A stretch of DNA of 64,000 nt from Dichotomocladium elegans (Eukaryota > Mucoromycota > Mucoromycetes > Mucorales > Lichtheimiaceae): contig JAIXMN010000030.1 in assembly GCA_025716815.1 (NCBI GenBank), positions 62,001-126,000 on the forward strand, read 5' to 3'. The position numbers and the translations under genes were made by a program. Numbering within the stretch: the first letter of the stretch is position 1; each line of letters begins with the position of its first letter. Of this stretch, positions 34,116 to 44,137 are shown piece after piece. The notes under the pieces are model-generated. The model ran no database searches. It had not been told where the DNA came from and saw only the letters and a list, made by a program, of their open reading frames with translations.

Positions 34116-34760
34116 GATGTTTTTGCACGTTGCGGGCCGCTTCATTTGGAGCAGCGCTTAGGCAATGGTCTTTCATATTCTTGATTTGGTGGCGCATTAG
34201 GCGAATCGATAACAAAGATGATCTCCTCGGCGAAGGGGGTTTAGTGGGTGTATTTTTTCCCCAAGGATTGTCCCGAACGTATATGAACCGCACATTTCGA
34301 AAGACATCGTGACAGTTGTACGCTGTCGAATATGCCGGGGTTCTGATGATGGAGGTTTGTCGCCGGCCTTTGGGCCACATTTATCTTCGCACGAAGCACC
34401 GCCATTTCTTAATCGAGAATGGAAACTTGCACTGAGCATGGCATCACCAGATATGAGCTGTAGGTATTGCTGAAAGAGTGTACGCGTATAGAACCCCTTA
34501 TTTCCGCCGAAGTTGATAGTTGCTCCCCTCATTGTTGGACGTCTTCACTCGTAGGACAACAACGCCGTAAAACAATACGTTGTATTCCCCGGACGCTCCG
34601 ATACGCGAGAATATAAACTCGCTGCCTTCGTCCAGAACCGCGTTACACGCAGGGTAGGTCACGGGCCGCCTACCAGGTGGACAGAAGGGGGAGGTGATGG
34701 AGAGGGAGAAGAGGGACATCGGGATCGCCCACACGGAAAGCCATCGAGGGTCGGTTTGGA

Positions 34761-34940
34761 CAACTTCTTCTGCAGCTCCTATGATTTCTCAGCAACCTCC
34801 GAGCCCGCAACGCTTGGCTAACCCCCGCAAACCAACAACAGGCATACACACCGCACGCCCAGGGCTACTCTGCTCAAGTGCAACGGAGATTGCTACGAAC
34901 CTTGATAAAGTAAGTTATGTCTTATCTTCATGAACACACC
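34761..34940 (+). repeat. Inverted repeat, left arm
   Basis: About 180 bp whose reverse complement recurs at 35265-35445 with roughly 75-85% identity by eye. The best-kept part is GATAAAGTAAGTTATGTCTT. The 324-bp spacer holds a small hairpin at about 35013-35043. Confidence 0.8.
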
Positions 34941-35264
34941 TGGTGTACGTGTGTGGCTCTTTAAATGATGTGTCTGTTTTCTGAGATGGAAGTCCATGAT
35001 ATAGAAAATACCTGGTATGCGCTTAAGAGCGCAACACCAGGCATTTGATGAGGAGACCTTTCATCCGGATAAAGTTAGTTAGTAAATAGATTTTCATGGC
35101 GCAGACTGTAGAAAGGGAAATATGCACTTACAGTAAAACAGTCGTTGTTGATGATGAGGAAACAGACATTTTTACATGGTGCCGCATTGGTCACCAAATG
35201 CTCTGCTCAATTTTGAGCGTATTTCTTGCCTTGTAGGCTGCCAAAAGAAAAAGGTGCACTTCTC

Positions 35265-35445
35265 GGTGTTCATGGAGATAAGACATAACTTACTTTATCA
35301 AGATTCGAAGCAATCTCCGTTAGAATCGAGCAGAGATAGCCCCAGACGAGCAGTGTGCAAGCCTGCTGCCGATCTGCGGAGGCGTCGCCAAAGCGCTGCA
35401 AACTCGAAGGCCGCTGATACTTTCATAGGAGCTACAAAAGAAGCC
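35265..35445 (-). repeat. Inverted repeat, right arm
   Basis: Partner of 34761-34940. Shared landmarks in the same order include CAGCTCCTATGA-like, CAACGGAGATTGC-like and CATGAACACC-like blocks, so the arms are homologous over their full length. Confidence 0.8.
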
Positions 35446-35644
35446 ATCCTCCCCGGCCCAAGATGACTCCCGTGGGGTTCACCCTCCGTCCCATGAACTT
35501 GTCTCCCTGCTCCTCGGGGCGGGGTGCGGTGGGGAGGGGGAAGGGAGGGGAACGTCGCCGAAATGGCCTATGAAGGCAAAACTAGTCAGTCTTTGTTGAT
35601 TTAACTAGAGCCAACACTTACCTGAAGGCCAAAATCGCATCTGC

Positions 35645-36553
35645 TTATGGTGCGACGGCCACAAAGGGCGTCGACACCACCTTCATCACCACGTCCCCAT
35701 CACGCAGCATATACGGAATGCCGAAGCATTTCCGCATAGCTGGCGTGAGAGGGGGACGGGGATATGGCGCTACGCGCCTGCAGCGGCGGCACACGTACTG
35801 ACGGCGGGAGGTGGGCGGAACACGCCGGCCAGACGCAGGGTGAGACGACGAGGCCGGAGCCAAGTCAATCTCCACGCGCTTGCGGAGCTGGCCACGAACG
35901 CGGCGTGGGGGAAGTGGGGGATGCGGATACGGCGCATAGCGAGGTGTAGTGGCGCGATGCCGTGATGCACCTGCGCTATGGCCGGGGGAAAAGGAGGAGA
36001 AAGGAGCGGCGGGGCGCATGGCTTGAAGCCAGAGGCGCTGTTGGCGCTGTTGCTGCTGATGCTGCTGGTACTGCTGCTGTAACTGCTGCAAGTACAGCGC
36101 ATCGTCTCCTTCTCGTCGCTTCTGCTGCTGGCATGAGCGCACGGTCAGCAGCGCCTGCTTTGTGTAAGGTCCAAAGCGACGTTGAGCACGACCCGGAGTG
36201 ACGCGCTGGCAAAGCGGACCACGCGATCCGCCTGCGCCCCGGGAAGACAAGGGTGATCCGAAGCAGATCTCCGAGGAGACGCTTGCGGATACATCCGAGT
36301 CATACCCGGATGCGACAGGCAGTGCGGGTCGCGATTCCAGCATCGCCAGCACCGCGTCGATGCCCGTTGCCGCATTGGCCTCCCGTATGTGGTGGCGGCG
36401 ACGACGGAGACTGCAACGAACAGGCGCCAGAGGGATGCTATACGGCATTGCCCTCAACCACCTCCCGCGTGACGTTTTCCGGCCGGAGCACGGAGAAGAG
36501 ATCGCTGTTGCTGTTGCTATTGCTGAGGTTGCTGTTGCTACTGATGAATACAT
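35645..36553 (-). CDS. GC-rich candidate gene of unknown function
   Basis: 302 aa from the ATG at 36553 (frame also open from a TTG three codons upstream). It is far richer in GC than its AT-rich surroundings. It has a Ser/Ala/Thr-rich start, a basic region (CSLRRRRHHIR), a Q-rich stretch near residue 165 (QQLQQQYQQHQQQQRQQRLW) and two related Pro motifs (RYAPYPHPPLPP and RVAPYPRPPLTP). The C-terminus FGIPYMLRDGDVVMKVVST looks structured. No known domain is recognised. The long frame could partly reflect GC bias, so it is a candidate, not an established gene. Confidence 0.4.
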   Translation of the reverse strand: MYSSVATATSAIATATAISSPCSGRKTSRGRWLRAMPYSIPLAPVRCSLRRRRHHIREANAATGIDAVLAMLESRPALPVASGYDSDVSASVSSEICFGSPLSSRGAGGSRGPLCQRVTPGRAQRRFGPYTKQALLTVRSCQQQKRREGDDALYLQQLQQQYQQHQQQQRQQRLWLQAMRPAAPFSSFSPGHSAGASRHRATTPRYAPYPHPPLPPRRVRGQLRKRVEIDLAPASSSHPASGRRVPPTSRRQYVCRRCRRVAPYPRPPLTPAMRKCFGIPYMLRDGDVVMKVVSTPFVAVAP

Positions 36554-36664
36554 CTTTGGCAAGAAAGAAAAGGGAGGTGTGAGGATGGGTCGTTTTATCT
36601 ATGCCTTTCCATTTTAGCATGTGAACTAAGAAAAAAAAGTCACTTACAAAAACATTACAGAAAT

Positions 36665-37430
36665 TTGCATCAAAGCCTTAGAGCTCAATGTAATCATTTT
36701 TCATTACTTCACTCCATCTTCGCCATAAACAGCCTCTTGCGGTTCTTCTCGAACTAGCTACGCCCGATTTGACCCATTTTTCGGCAAACGGCGAGGTTTT
36801 CGTCAAGGATGTCTTGTAGTCAGAGAGTCCCAAGGTGCCATCTTAGTTCGATGGCTCTAGCGAATCAGATCCTTTCTAAAGATAACGCCGATAATTTACG
36901 TGACCTCTTTGACGGTCGAAATAGGATCACACAATCTTGCATCAAAGCCTTAGAGCTCAATGTAATCATTTTTCATTGCTTCACTCCATCTTCGCCATAA
37001 ACAGCCTCTTGCGATTCTTCTCGAACTAGCCACGCCCGATTTGACCCATTTTTCGGCAAACGGCGAGGTTTTTGTCAAGGATGTCTTGTAGTCAGAGAGT
37101 CCCAAGGGGTCACCCCTATTTCGATGGCTCTAGCAAATCAGATCCTTTCTAGAGATAACGCCGATAATTTACGTAACCTCTTTGACGGTCGAAATAGAAT
37201 CCTATAATCTTTCACCAAAACTTTAGAGCTCCATGCATCCATTTTTTCCTTTACTTCACCTCATTTTTGCTGTAAAACAGCCTCTTGCGATTCTTCTCGA
37301 ACTAACTACGTCTGATTTGACCCATTTTTCGGCAAACGGCGAGGTTTTGGTCAATGATGTGCTGTCATCAGCGACGTCCCAAGCGGACACCCCTAGTTCG
37401 ATGGCTCTAGGGAATCAGATTCTTTGGCAA
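36665..37430. repeat. Three tandem copies of a ~272-bp repeat
   Basis: Copies start at about 36665, 36937 and 37209. Copies 1 and 2 are nearly identical; copy 3 is more diverged and lacks the tail. Shared landmarks include TTAGAGCTC, CAGCCTCTTGCG, TTTTTCGGCAAACGGCGAGG and GTTCGATGGCTCTAG or close variants. No coding frame is conserved across copies. Confidence 0.92.
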
Positions 37431-39317
37431 CTGTGCGCTGAACAACGATCTAATAGGCTTGGCAAGCGGGATAAGCAATAACAAAGAATCATCGTTGACG
37501 ACAGCGCATGGTTACTCCGCTCGTGGCCGTTTCCACTTTGTATTTCTTTGCCTGGTATTCGTTCTCGCGCATACAAAACCGGTAACAGTCGACGAGGCGT
37601 TAAATATCAGCGATCGACCGAGAAAAATCAATAGTTGATACGTTCCAAGTCTTTTTGTGCTTAGTCTTTCTAAGGTTTCGTTAGAGCTTATCCATCATAC
37701 AGTCGCTCACCTACTCTTCATTATTCATAACTTTCTCCGTTGTGACACTTACCAGAACCTTTAGCAGGGTGGGAAGCGAAGTCTTCGGAAATCACTTTTG
37801 CAACCTACGAGATGCGGGCCTCACGATTCTATTACCAGAAACAAGGCAGAACCAGAAGGACTTAATAAATAGGTCACCGGAACTGGGACAGTGATCTCAT
37901 TGGGATGATGGTAATTTGGTGATGTTTTATATAGGGTATCTTCTACTACGTGGATGAAATGAAGAGGCGGATGGGATATATATCGAGGTTCATTGCAATG
38001 GCCCAAAGAATTGATAGAGTAATAAATGCCGTAGAACAACTCAATCAATGCAACCAGGACAATAAATATGGGGTTATACAGTCAGGATGAAGGCCTTCAA
38101 TTAATCTTTTTTATTGTATAATAGCAAGCATGACAGAGGACACTCTCAATATCGATTGTGGACCCGATATGCGGAAGCCTTGAACAAGATCATTCGGAAG
38201 AGCCGTATACAGTCTCAAACAACAAAGGGTGAGTGTAGTGGTTAGAGAGTTAGTCGCAGGTGTTAAAACCGTTAAGGCCAAAATCGAGTCTTTGACACGG
38301 GGTCCTCTTTATTGAATAAAACAATTATCTTTTTATATGATTTCGGACCAGGCTGGTAGGGGTGATACAGGGGTAGTCATCGAGCATTGTCCCCTAATCA
38401 TTACCAGTTAACGGGCTGCGTAATGTTGGAATGGGAGGAAAGTTGAGGCGTGCTGTAGAAGAGGTGGATAAGCCGATAACAATGCTCAGTACTGTCTGTA
38501 GAAGCACAGTGTCATGAACAGTAAGGGTATGACAGTGAGGCTATTCGATTGAGCACACCGATGTTGCAGAAAGGTATCGAGGAGCAGGTTGTAAATAAGT
38601 GAGTATCCATGTCACTCATCTCCAGACAACGTCTGTTTGTGTACTTTCGGTGTAAGTTAAAGCTGATGGCAGAGCCATCATGATTTCTGTTGAATACAAT
38701 ATCAACAAGGGCTAAGTTAAAGAGTAAGAAGGAGCGCTAATCTGCAGTCGATACATACAGCACTCATTTTTCCAAGCTGCTTTGCTTTCTCTCTGCCTAC
38801 ATATATTTGATACAGAAAACACTATCCAAATTGACAATACCATACTATATGAATGAATACATGCCAATGTAAGCGTTTTGTCCGAGCACAATCACCTTGA
38901 AGAATGTAGCCTTTTTTTGCGGAATGATTGCTTCAGTTCAGGCCATCCACTCTCATTAAAAACATAACCCTATTACTCATCTTTGTTTGACAAAGGAGAA
39001 CTATTTCTTCGGGAGCAAGACCCGTTGCAGTTATCCTCTGGCTTCCGATTGACGAAGTGTGATTTTCCTTCTGGAAATAAAGAAGTGTATGTATGGTGGG
39101 GTATCTGATCAAGCAGATTTTGAAAAAAAAATGGAGCAGTCTAGTTGTGTTGGGTCGGATAGACATGTATACATGTGGTGGCGGTGGGCTGGGGTAGGTA
39201 AGTGGATGAAGGGATTAGCCTCGGTTGTCCTCCTTTCTCTCTTCTATATGTACATAGAGGATCTTGCATGCGTTCGCGTGTCTCTTCTCGAGGACCGTTA
39301 TCGTCATAGCTTCACCC
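37431..39317. other. Non-coding stretch with a tRNA-like segment
   Basis: 1.9 kb, AT-rich, no supported gene. The tRNA-like segment at 38227-38300 is listed separately. The end nearest 39317 is the 3' flank of the carrier gene. Confidence 0.5.
38227..38300 (+). repeat. tRNA-like sequence, possible SINE head
   Basis: GTAGTGGTTAGAGAG matches a tRNA A box and AAATCGAGTC resembles a weak B box about 35 nt downstream. The acceptor and anticodon stems do not pair well enough for a functional tRNA. It fits a tRNA-derived SINE or tRNA relic. Confidence 0.4.
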
Positions 39318-40710
39318 TCACGGCTTAAGCATATCCAGCTCTCTCACGAGTATTTCGTACGTCAGTATGGTCATTGCCGAAGAAGGAACGGTTCGTAAAA
39401 GGTTGGTAGGCAAGCCTTTGTATAGGCCACGGATTCCTTCCTCCGACAAAATGACCTTGATGGCATGAATGATACCCTTATATTTGAATGGCTTCACTGT
39501 CTGGTTCTGAAGACGTGTTCGGATCACCTATAAGAAGAAAGGAACGTTCAAGGATCCGTATATTTTTATCTTACGTCTTTTTTCTTCCTTACCTCGTGAG
39601 GATATGTTGCCATACTGGCTGCCATCTTGGAGAGTGATGAAGCAAGCAAAATAGATGTTGGACCAGCGAAGGTTGTATCTGCGTCTACTCTCCAAGCAGC
39701 ATGGATGATGAGGAGCTGCACGCTACATATTCAACCTTCATCATAACTTACGCAAATAAGCCTTTAATTGTTCGTACAATGGGAACTGGACCGCCACATG
39801 ACTCACGCCCAGTAAAGACGGGCCCAATCCTTTGTAATAACCTCGTATTCCCTCCTGCCGACCGATGGTAATGAATGCATCGAGTGTGTTTTTATATCGA
39901 TAGGCCGTTCGTTCGTTTTGAGTCTAAAATCGGAAAAAGCGAATTCAATTTTTACAGTGCATAGTCCCTCCCCTGCTTTGCAGACCTTACCATTAGTCTG
40001 GTTTTTATCACCCAAAGCGGATTTGTCGAGGTAGTCGATGCCGCACCGGCAGACATGGCCGAAGCGATATGCACAAGCCATTCCCTGTCGTGGCCTAGTA
40101 ATCCCACTTTTTAGAATACTCGCACTTACACAGACAAGCAAGCAGAATCTGCAGAAAAGAAAACTTGCCGACACCCTTTCCCCACCGGCTCTTAAAATAA
40201 TCATATGCCGTGAAATAGATGGCCCATGTGGGGATATAGCCAAGAATGGTCGGTCCAAGGCCTCGATAGAGTCCTCGGATGCCTTCTTCATTCCATATTC
40301 GTGAAAGTGTACCTAGGGGGGGACGAAAGAAAACAAGGGATGAGCTCTAGATACAGTCTCATTGAAGTGTAATCATCCACCAAAAAAAACATACCAACAG
40401 TCCCTCGGTAAACGAGCTCCCCGGGTACGAATTTGCCCTGGTTTTGCAACCGGGTTTTGACAACGTCCAGCGGACATGTCACAATTGACGATACGATTCC
40501 GGCGCCTGCGCCAGCTATCGAATGCTTTATATTTTCATGTCCTTGTCTGTAGCGTAAAAAAAAAATAGATTCCTGTCAATGCATTGCCTGGTTTTTTTGT
40601 TGAAAACACGGAAACATTTGGAAGAGGGAAGAGGGTTGGAAGAAGCCAATGCAAAACGACGGCGCGTGGGCTTACACGAATTCTTTGTACCAATTGGTGA
40701 CCTTCGTCAT
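39318..40710 (-). CDS. Mitochondrial carrier (SLC25), NAD+/pyrimidine nucleotide-type
   Basis: Inner-membrane six-helix carrier with three repeats, each with a P-x-[DE]-x-x-[KR] type signature: CPLDVVKTRLQNQ, NPLWVIKTRLM and YPHEVIRTRLQNQ. The W in the second and the E in the third are typical of the Ndt1/Yia6 (NAD+), Rim2 (pyrimidine nucleotide) and folate/FAD group. EEGIRGLYRGLGPTILGYIP closes repeat 1. Exon 1 is 40710-40676 and joins in phase to an exon starting at 40546; further introns lie near 40395-40315, 40140-40060, 39990-39925, 39750-39665 and 39590-39530. The stop is at 39318-39320. Exact substrate cannot be fixed by eye; Ndt1-like is my best call. Confidence 0.9.
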
Positions 40711-41209
40711 TGCATACACCGTGAGACGCGGTCAAATAGCGCAAGAGAAAAATGGAAAATGGGAGAATGAGATAAGATATAGAGGAGATCTGTCGAGGTG
40801 CAAGCGTGATACTCGGAAAACTGATTAGAAATAATGGATAGCAAAGGAGAAACGAGAGATGCAAATGGAGACGTAAAAAAAAAGATAAACAGAAAGGAAG
40901 CAAAGACAGAAAGCTATTGAAATAGATTTAATCTCTTATCCTCACCCGACTCGTAGGAGGGAAACGGAGAAGCACACGCACATTGTTAGGAGGAGATCGT
41001 CCGCAAGCTCCGATCTGTCTTCTACACCATAGCCTTGACTCCGTCCGCTTTGATTCTCCATCAAGAAAAGCTATTGAGAGGACTATCATGGTATGCGATC
41101 GGATGGTATCTGTCTTTACCATCGAGGCTTTTCTGTTGTTGGGTCTCCTAAGTGGAAAGAGCATGCACGACGTGCACATATCTGATTTTTTATTTTTATT
41201 TTTTTTTGT

Positions 41210-42127
41210 TTACAAGTCCCGCCTGACATATTTACGCGTGTCGATATCAACCACAATGCGATCTCCTGCGCGGACAAATTCAGGCACCTGGAGCTTGGCG
41301 CCATTGGTGAGAACGGCTGTCTTGTACACTGTGCCTTTTGCTGCTTGACCCGCTCGTTCGACCACGGATTCCACAGAAAAAATATGATTCTGTGGCAGCT
41401 TGAATGTAACGGGCTGTCGTCCCGTCTCGGGCGTCGTCAAAAAACTCACCGTCAAGTTCATCCCGTCTGTGACCACAGCGATCGTTTTCAATGACACTTT
41501 CTTCAACGCCTTCTTATTCCACATCTTTTATACCTTCAAGCATGGATAAACTCTCGTCACCACCCTCACACGCGCTCTTGGCCATCTCGATCTGATCAAA
41601 CGTCTCCGTATTCACAAGATGAAGCGTGTTTCCCTCCGCATACAGGTATTGAAATATTTCATCTTGCATGTTCAAAACTAAAACAGGGTGTGTGAGGTCA
41701 CAGAACGCACACACATACACATGACGTTTTTTTTTTTTTTTTACTTTCGAGTGAATCACCCGACTTGAATCGTTCGTTGATCTTGTTTTTGTCCAAGATT
41801 CCTTCCAATTCCATCTATATATGTATATAGGTATATACATAGACAATGTCATAGACAATGTAATATGTCTGAATATATGAGCTGATCGTGTTCATTTGAG
41901 TCACTGAACAACAACGTTGCCTTGACAACTGCACCACCACGTCCTGAGGACGATGAATCTCGAGCAAGCACGCGCCATGCTTTGTCCTTGAATTGGACGA
42001 CCTGACCCTTTTTGATCGTCTGAACAGTAAGTTTATAATAGCGCTTGGCCATCGTGTCATGAACAGCAAACTGTGATCGTGCTCCTAAAGGGACCGATCG
42101 TGCTGCGATGCGGGCAAGGAAGCTCAT
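41210..42127 (-). CDS. Mitochondrial elongation factor P (EF-P family)
   Basis: Bacterial-type EF-P with an N-terminal presequence (MSFLARIAARSVPLGARSQF). The KOW-like domain I reads KKGQVVQFKDKAWRVLA, with the tip loop SSSGRGGAVVK, so Arg63 replaces the Lys modified in E. coli EF-P. Domain II (ERFKSGDSLE, then EIFQYLYAEGNTLHLVNTET) and the C-terminal domain III (LTNGAKLQVPEFVRAGDRIV ... DTRKYV) follow in further exons. Exon 1 begins at ATG 42127 and ends near 41890-41930; exon 2 begins at about 41820; two more introns lie before the stop at 41210-41212. Predicted function is relief of ribosome stalling in mitochondria. Confidence 0.9.
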
Positions 42128-42272
42128 GACGGCCAAGGACAAATAGGAAATAGAAAGAAAAAAGAAGCCCCAAAATCCCTTCCCCCCTTGCTTTAAAAAT
42201 ATAAAGTATAAAGCCAGCTACGATGGATAGTTCATGTCGTTTAGGTTTCTCTCACCCTTTTTTCGTCTTTAT

Positions 42273-42908
42273 TTATCGAAAGAACCAGTAGTAGGAGACG
42301 ATGACCATGACAACAATGAAAAAGATAAGGAAGCACATGGTTACGCCGTTCTCTTTGGCAGCCATCACTTTGAAATTATGCATGGTCCGGTCGAGGACCG
42401 ATCCTGTATCTGAGAATTGGGTATTCTATTTGAAAGAGAAATGAGTGGGCACACCGCGATGGATCACACAATATTATACATACCATAGTCTCTAGCAAGC
42501 TATTGCTAGATCGAATTTCGTCGCCAATCTTCCCTGTAATCTTTTTTCTTTATATGAGCTTCCCTATGCTCTCGCGCACTTTCTCCTGCCACTCAAAACT
42601 TACGCTTTTTAGCAGTTGGACTTTGGAAGAAAGACCGTTTATTCGTTCCTCACTCTGGCTTTCCAGAAGCTCGAGGTCTTGGTCGTTGAGCCTTGGCTTG
42701 GATCCGTCAAGACTGTTGGCGGGAGATGATGATCTCGATCCTAGATGTGACAAAGGGGACCCGCCTCGCGCGCCGGAGTCACCGAGTAATGCAGAGCGGT
42801 TGTGCAGATGTTGGAAAGACCTACATTGTTTTCAACCATTAATTATCCCACAATGCCCGACTGAAAATACTACCTTACACTTCGCGACCCGAATTGGCGT
42901 TGTGACAT
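42273..42908 (-). CDS. Bet1/Sft1-type Qc SNARE
   Basis: Small tail-anchored SNARE of ER-Golgi or intra-Golgi transport. ATG at 42908 (MSQRQFGSRSVR). The SNARE core spans LLESQSEERINGLSSKVQLL, then after a GTAAGT intron KSITGKIGDEIRSSNSLLET, and after another intron NTQFSDTGSVLDRTMHNF. The C-terminal anchor is MCFLIFFIVVMVIVSYYWFF with stop at 42273-42275. The longer frame that continues past the first intron (VSFEWQEKV...) is intronic. The layer pattern and the short luminal tail fit Bet1 or Sft1; I cannot separate the two with certainty. It lies 145 bp downstream of the EF-P gene's ATG in the same orientation. Confidence 0.88.
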
Positions 42909-43092
42909 GTTAGTTAGAAATTAAAAGGTAGGAGAGTAAGAGTGTGACGCAAAGTTATTAAAAGGAAAGGGAAAGCTGTCGACGAACATTTTAACTCCAC
43001 GTTTTCTTGGGGGTTGGGGGAGGGGAAATCAAACGGAAAGGCTGTTATCATGCAGCTTTTTCTTTATACATCAGTTTTATTTCTTCATCACA

Positions 43093-43871
43093 TTACACCT
43101 TCAGGTTCAACTTGTGCTCCATAGCCGCATGCACATCTAAGAAATCAGTCGACATCGCAGGGTCTATCATCCAAAGCTAATCAGCATATGCTTCTTTTGT
43201 TGTCTTGTTCTTTAGCTCTTTACCGTTCAAGAAATCTTCAAAGTCAATGGTCTCGTCTTTACCCATCAGGATATCCAGGTGCAAGTTGGATGATGGCAGA
43301 ACAGGCATACGTTGGCGCTTTTTTGTTTTGCAACCACCGTATCAGTCATTCAGTCAGTATGTACTTGTTCGATCTTCTCTTTCCATGCTTTCTATTTTAC
43401 CTTGCTGACAATATCTCGCTCCATCATCATCTTGATAGGCGCGTGCATACCGTGAATATTGCGTGCCATATTCAGTTTGAGCTCCCACTGATTCTCTGCC
43501 CACTAAATCAAGTCGAAAGGAAAGGCAATGAGAAAGAACAGAAACTCCTTTTTTTCGTCGTCGATCCGTTATGGTCCGCTTTCTTTTTTACCTGATTCAG
43601 GCGCTCCTCGATGGGGTGTCCAGGCAATACCTCTGACTTGATCGATCGAGTACCATATCGTAAAGTGTCATGGCCACCAAACTCGGCATGTGTTGTATCA
43701 AAGGTGGATTTGGTGTTGGATTCGGGGTGAGCAGAAGGAGCAATGCGGAGGGACTAAGATTGTTCAATTGTATGTAGAATAATTGTCAGCCAGCTCCTCT
43801 CTCTTTGTGTGGCCTGTTTGTCTGTAACTCTGCATAATGTATTGAGCCTTAATGCCCGATTACTCTACCAT
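43093..43871 (-). CDS. UMP1: Proteasome maturation factor UMP1/POMP
   Basis: Chaperone of 20S proteasome assembly that is degraded by the finished particle. Visible blocks in order: SLRIAPSAHPESNTKSTFDT, HAEFGGHDTLRYGTRS, SEVLPGHPIEERLNQ, AENQWELKLNMARNIHGMHA, PIKMMMERDIVSK, MPVLPSSNLHLDILMGKDET, IDFEDFLN and the C-terminal DFLDVHAAMEHKLNLKV. The middle blocks are typical of the family. A start ATG at 43871-43869 is followed at once by a GTAGAG donor; splicing to TAG| at 43754 gives M-SLRIAPS in phase, matching the usual start of UMP1 proteins. At least three further introns follow. Start position confidence is moderate, identity high. Confidence 0.9.
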
Positions 43872-44137
43872 CGTTCAAGAAATCGAGGTACCTTGTATGG
43901 AAAGAATAAAAACCCGCTTGCGCGTCCTGCCCTCTTTTTTTTCGTTGCGTTCGTAATGCTCCCTCCGCTCTCCGCCTCCACCCCTCCCCCCGCCCCCGAA
44001 CAGAACCCTTTCACGCCTCTCTCCAATGTAACGCCCATTAGAACTCCGTCCTTGATTTTTTTCTTTTGGACCTTTAGCAAAGCACACTCGTTCTACTTTC
44101 ATTCAGCAGCCGGAGGAAACTCGAGACACACTCAACA
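43872..44137. promoter_or_regulatory. Shared divergent promoter of UMP1 and DRG2
   Basis: Only 266 bp separate the two divergent ATGs. The stretch contains a C-rich block (about 43970-44005). The regulatory role is inferred from orientation. Confidence 0.5.

Noticed and set aside
33316..34161. Very long open frames of Phe/Ser/Leu (plus) and Glu/Lys/Gln (minus)
   Set aside because: All are by-products of the polypyrimidine tract: several frames are open at once and none has non-repeat sequence resembling a protein domain.
34197..34734. Two overlapping minus frames that could be one broken gene
   Set aside because: They abut with a frame change near 34510-34530 but show no domain, no splice logic and no repeat; too weak to list.
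42550..42600. SNARE frame continuing as VSFEWQEKVRESIGKLI
   Set aside because: Starts at a GTAAGT donor; splicing out this part restores the SNARE layers (KSITGKIGDEIRSSNS), so it is intronic.
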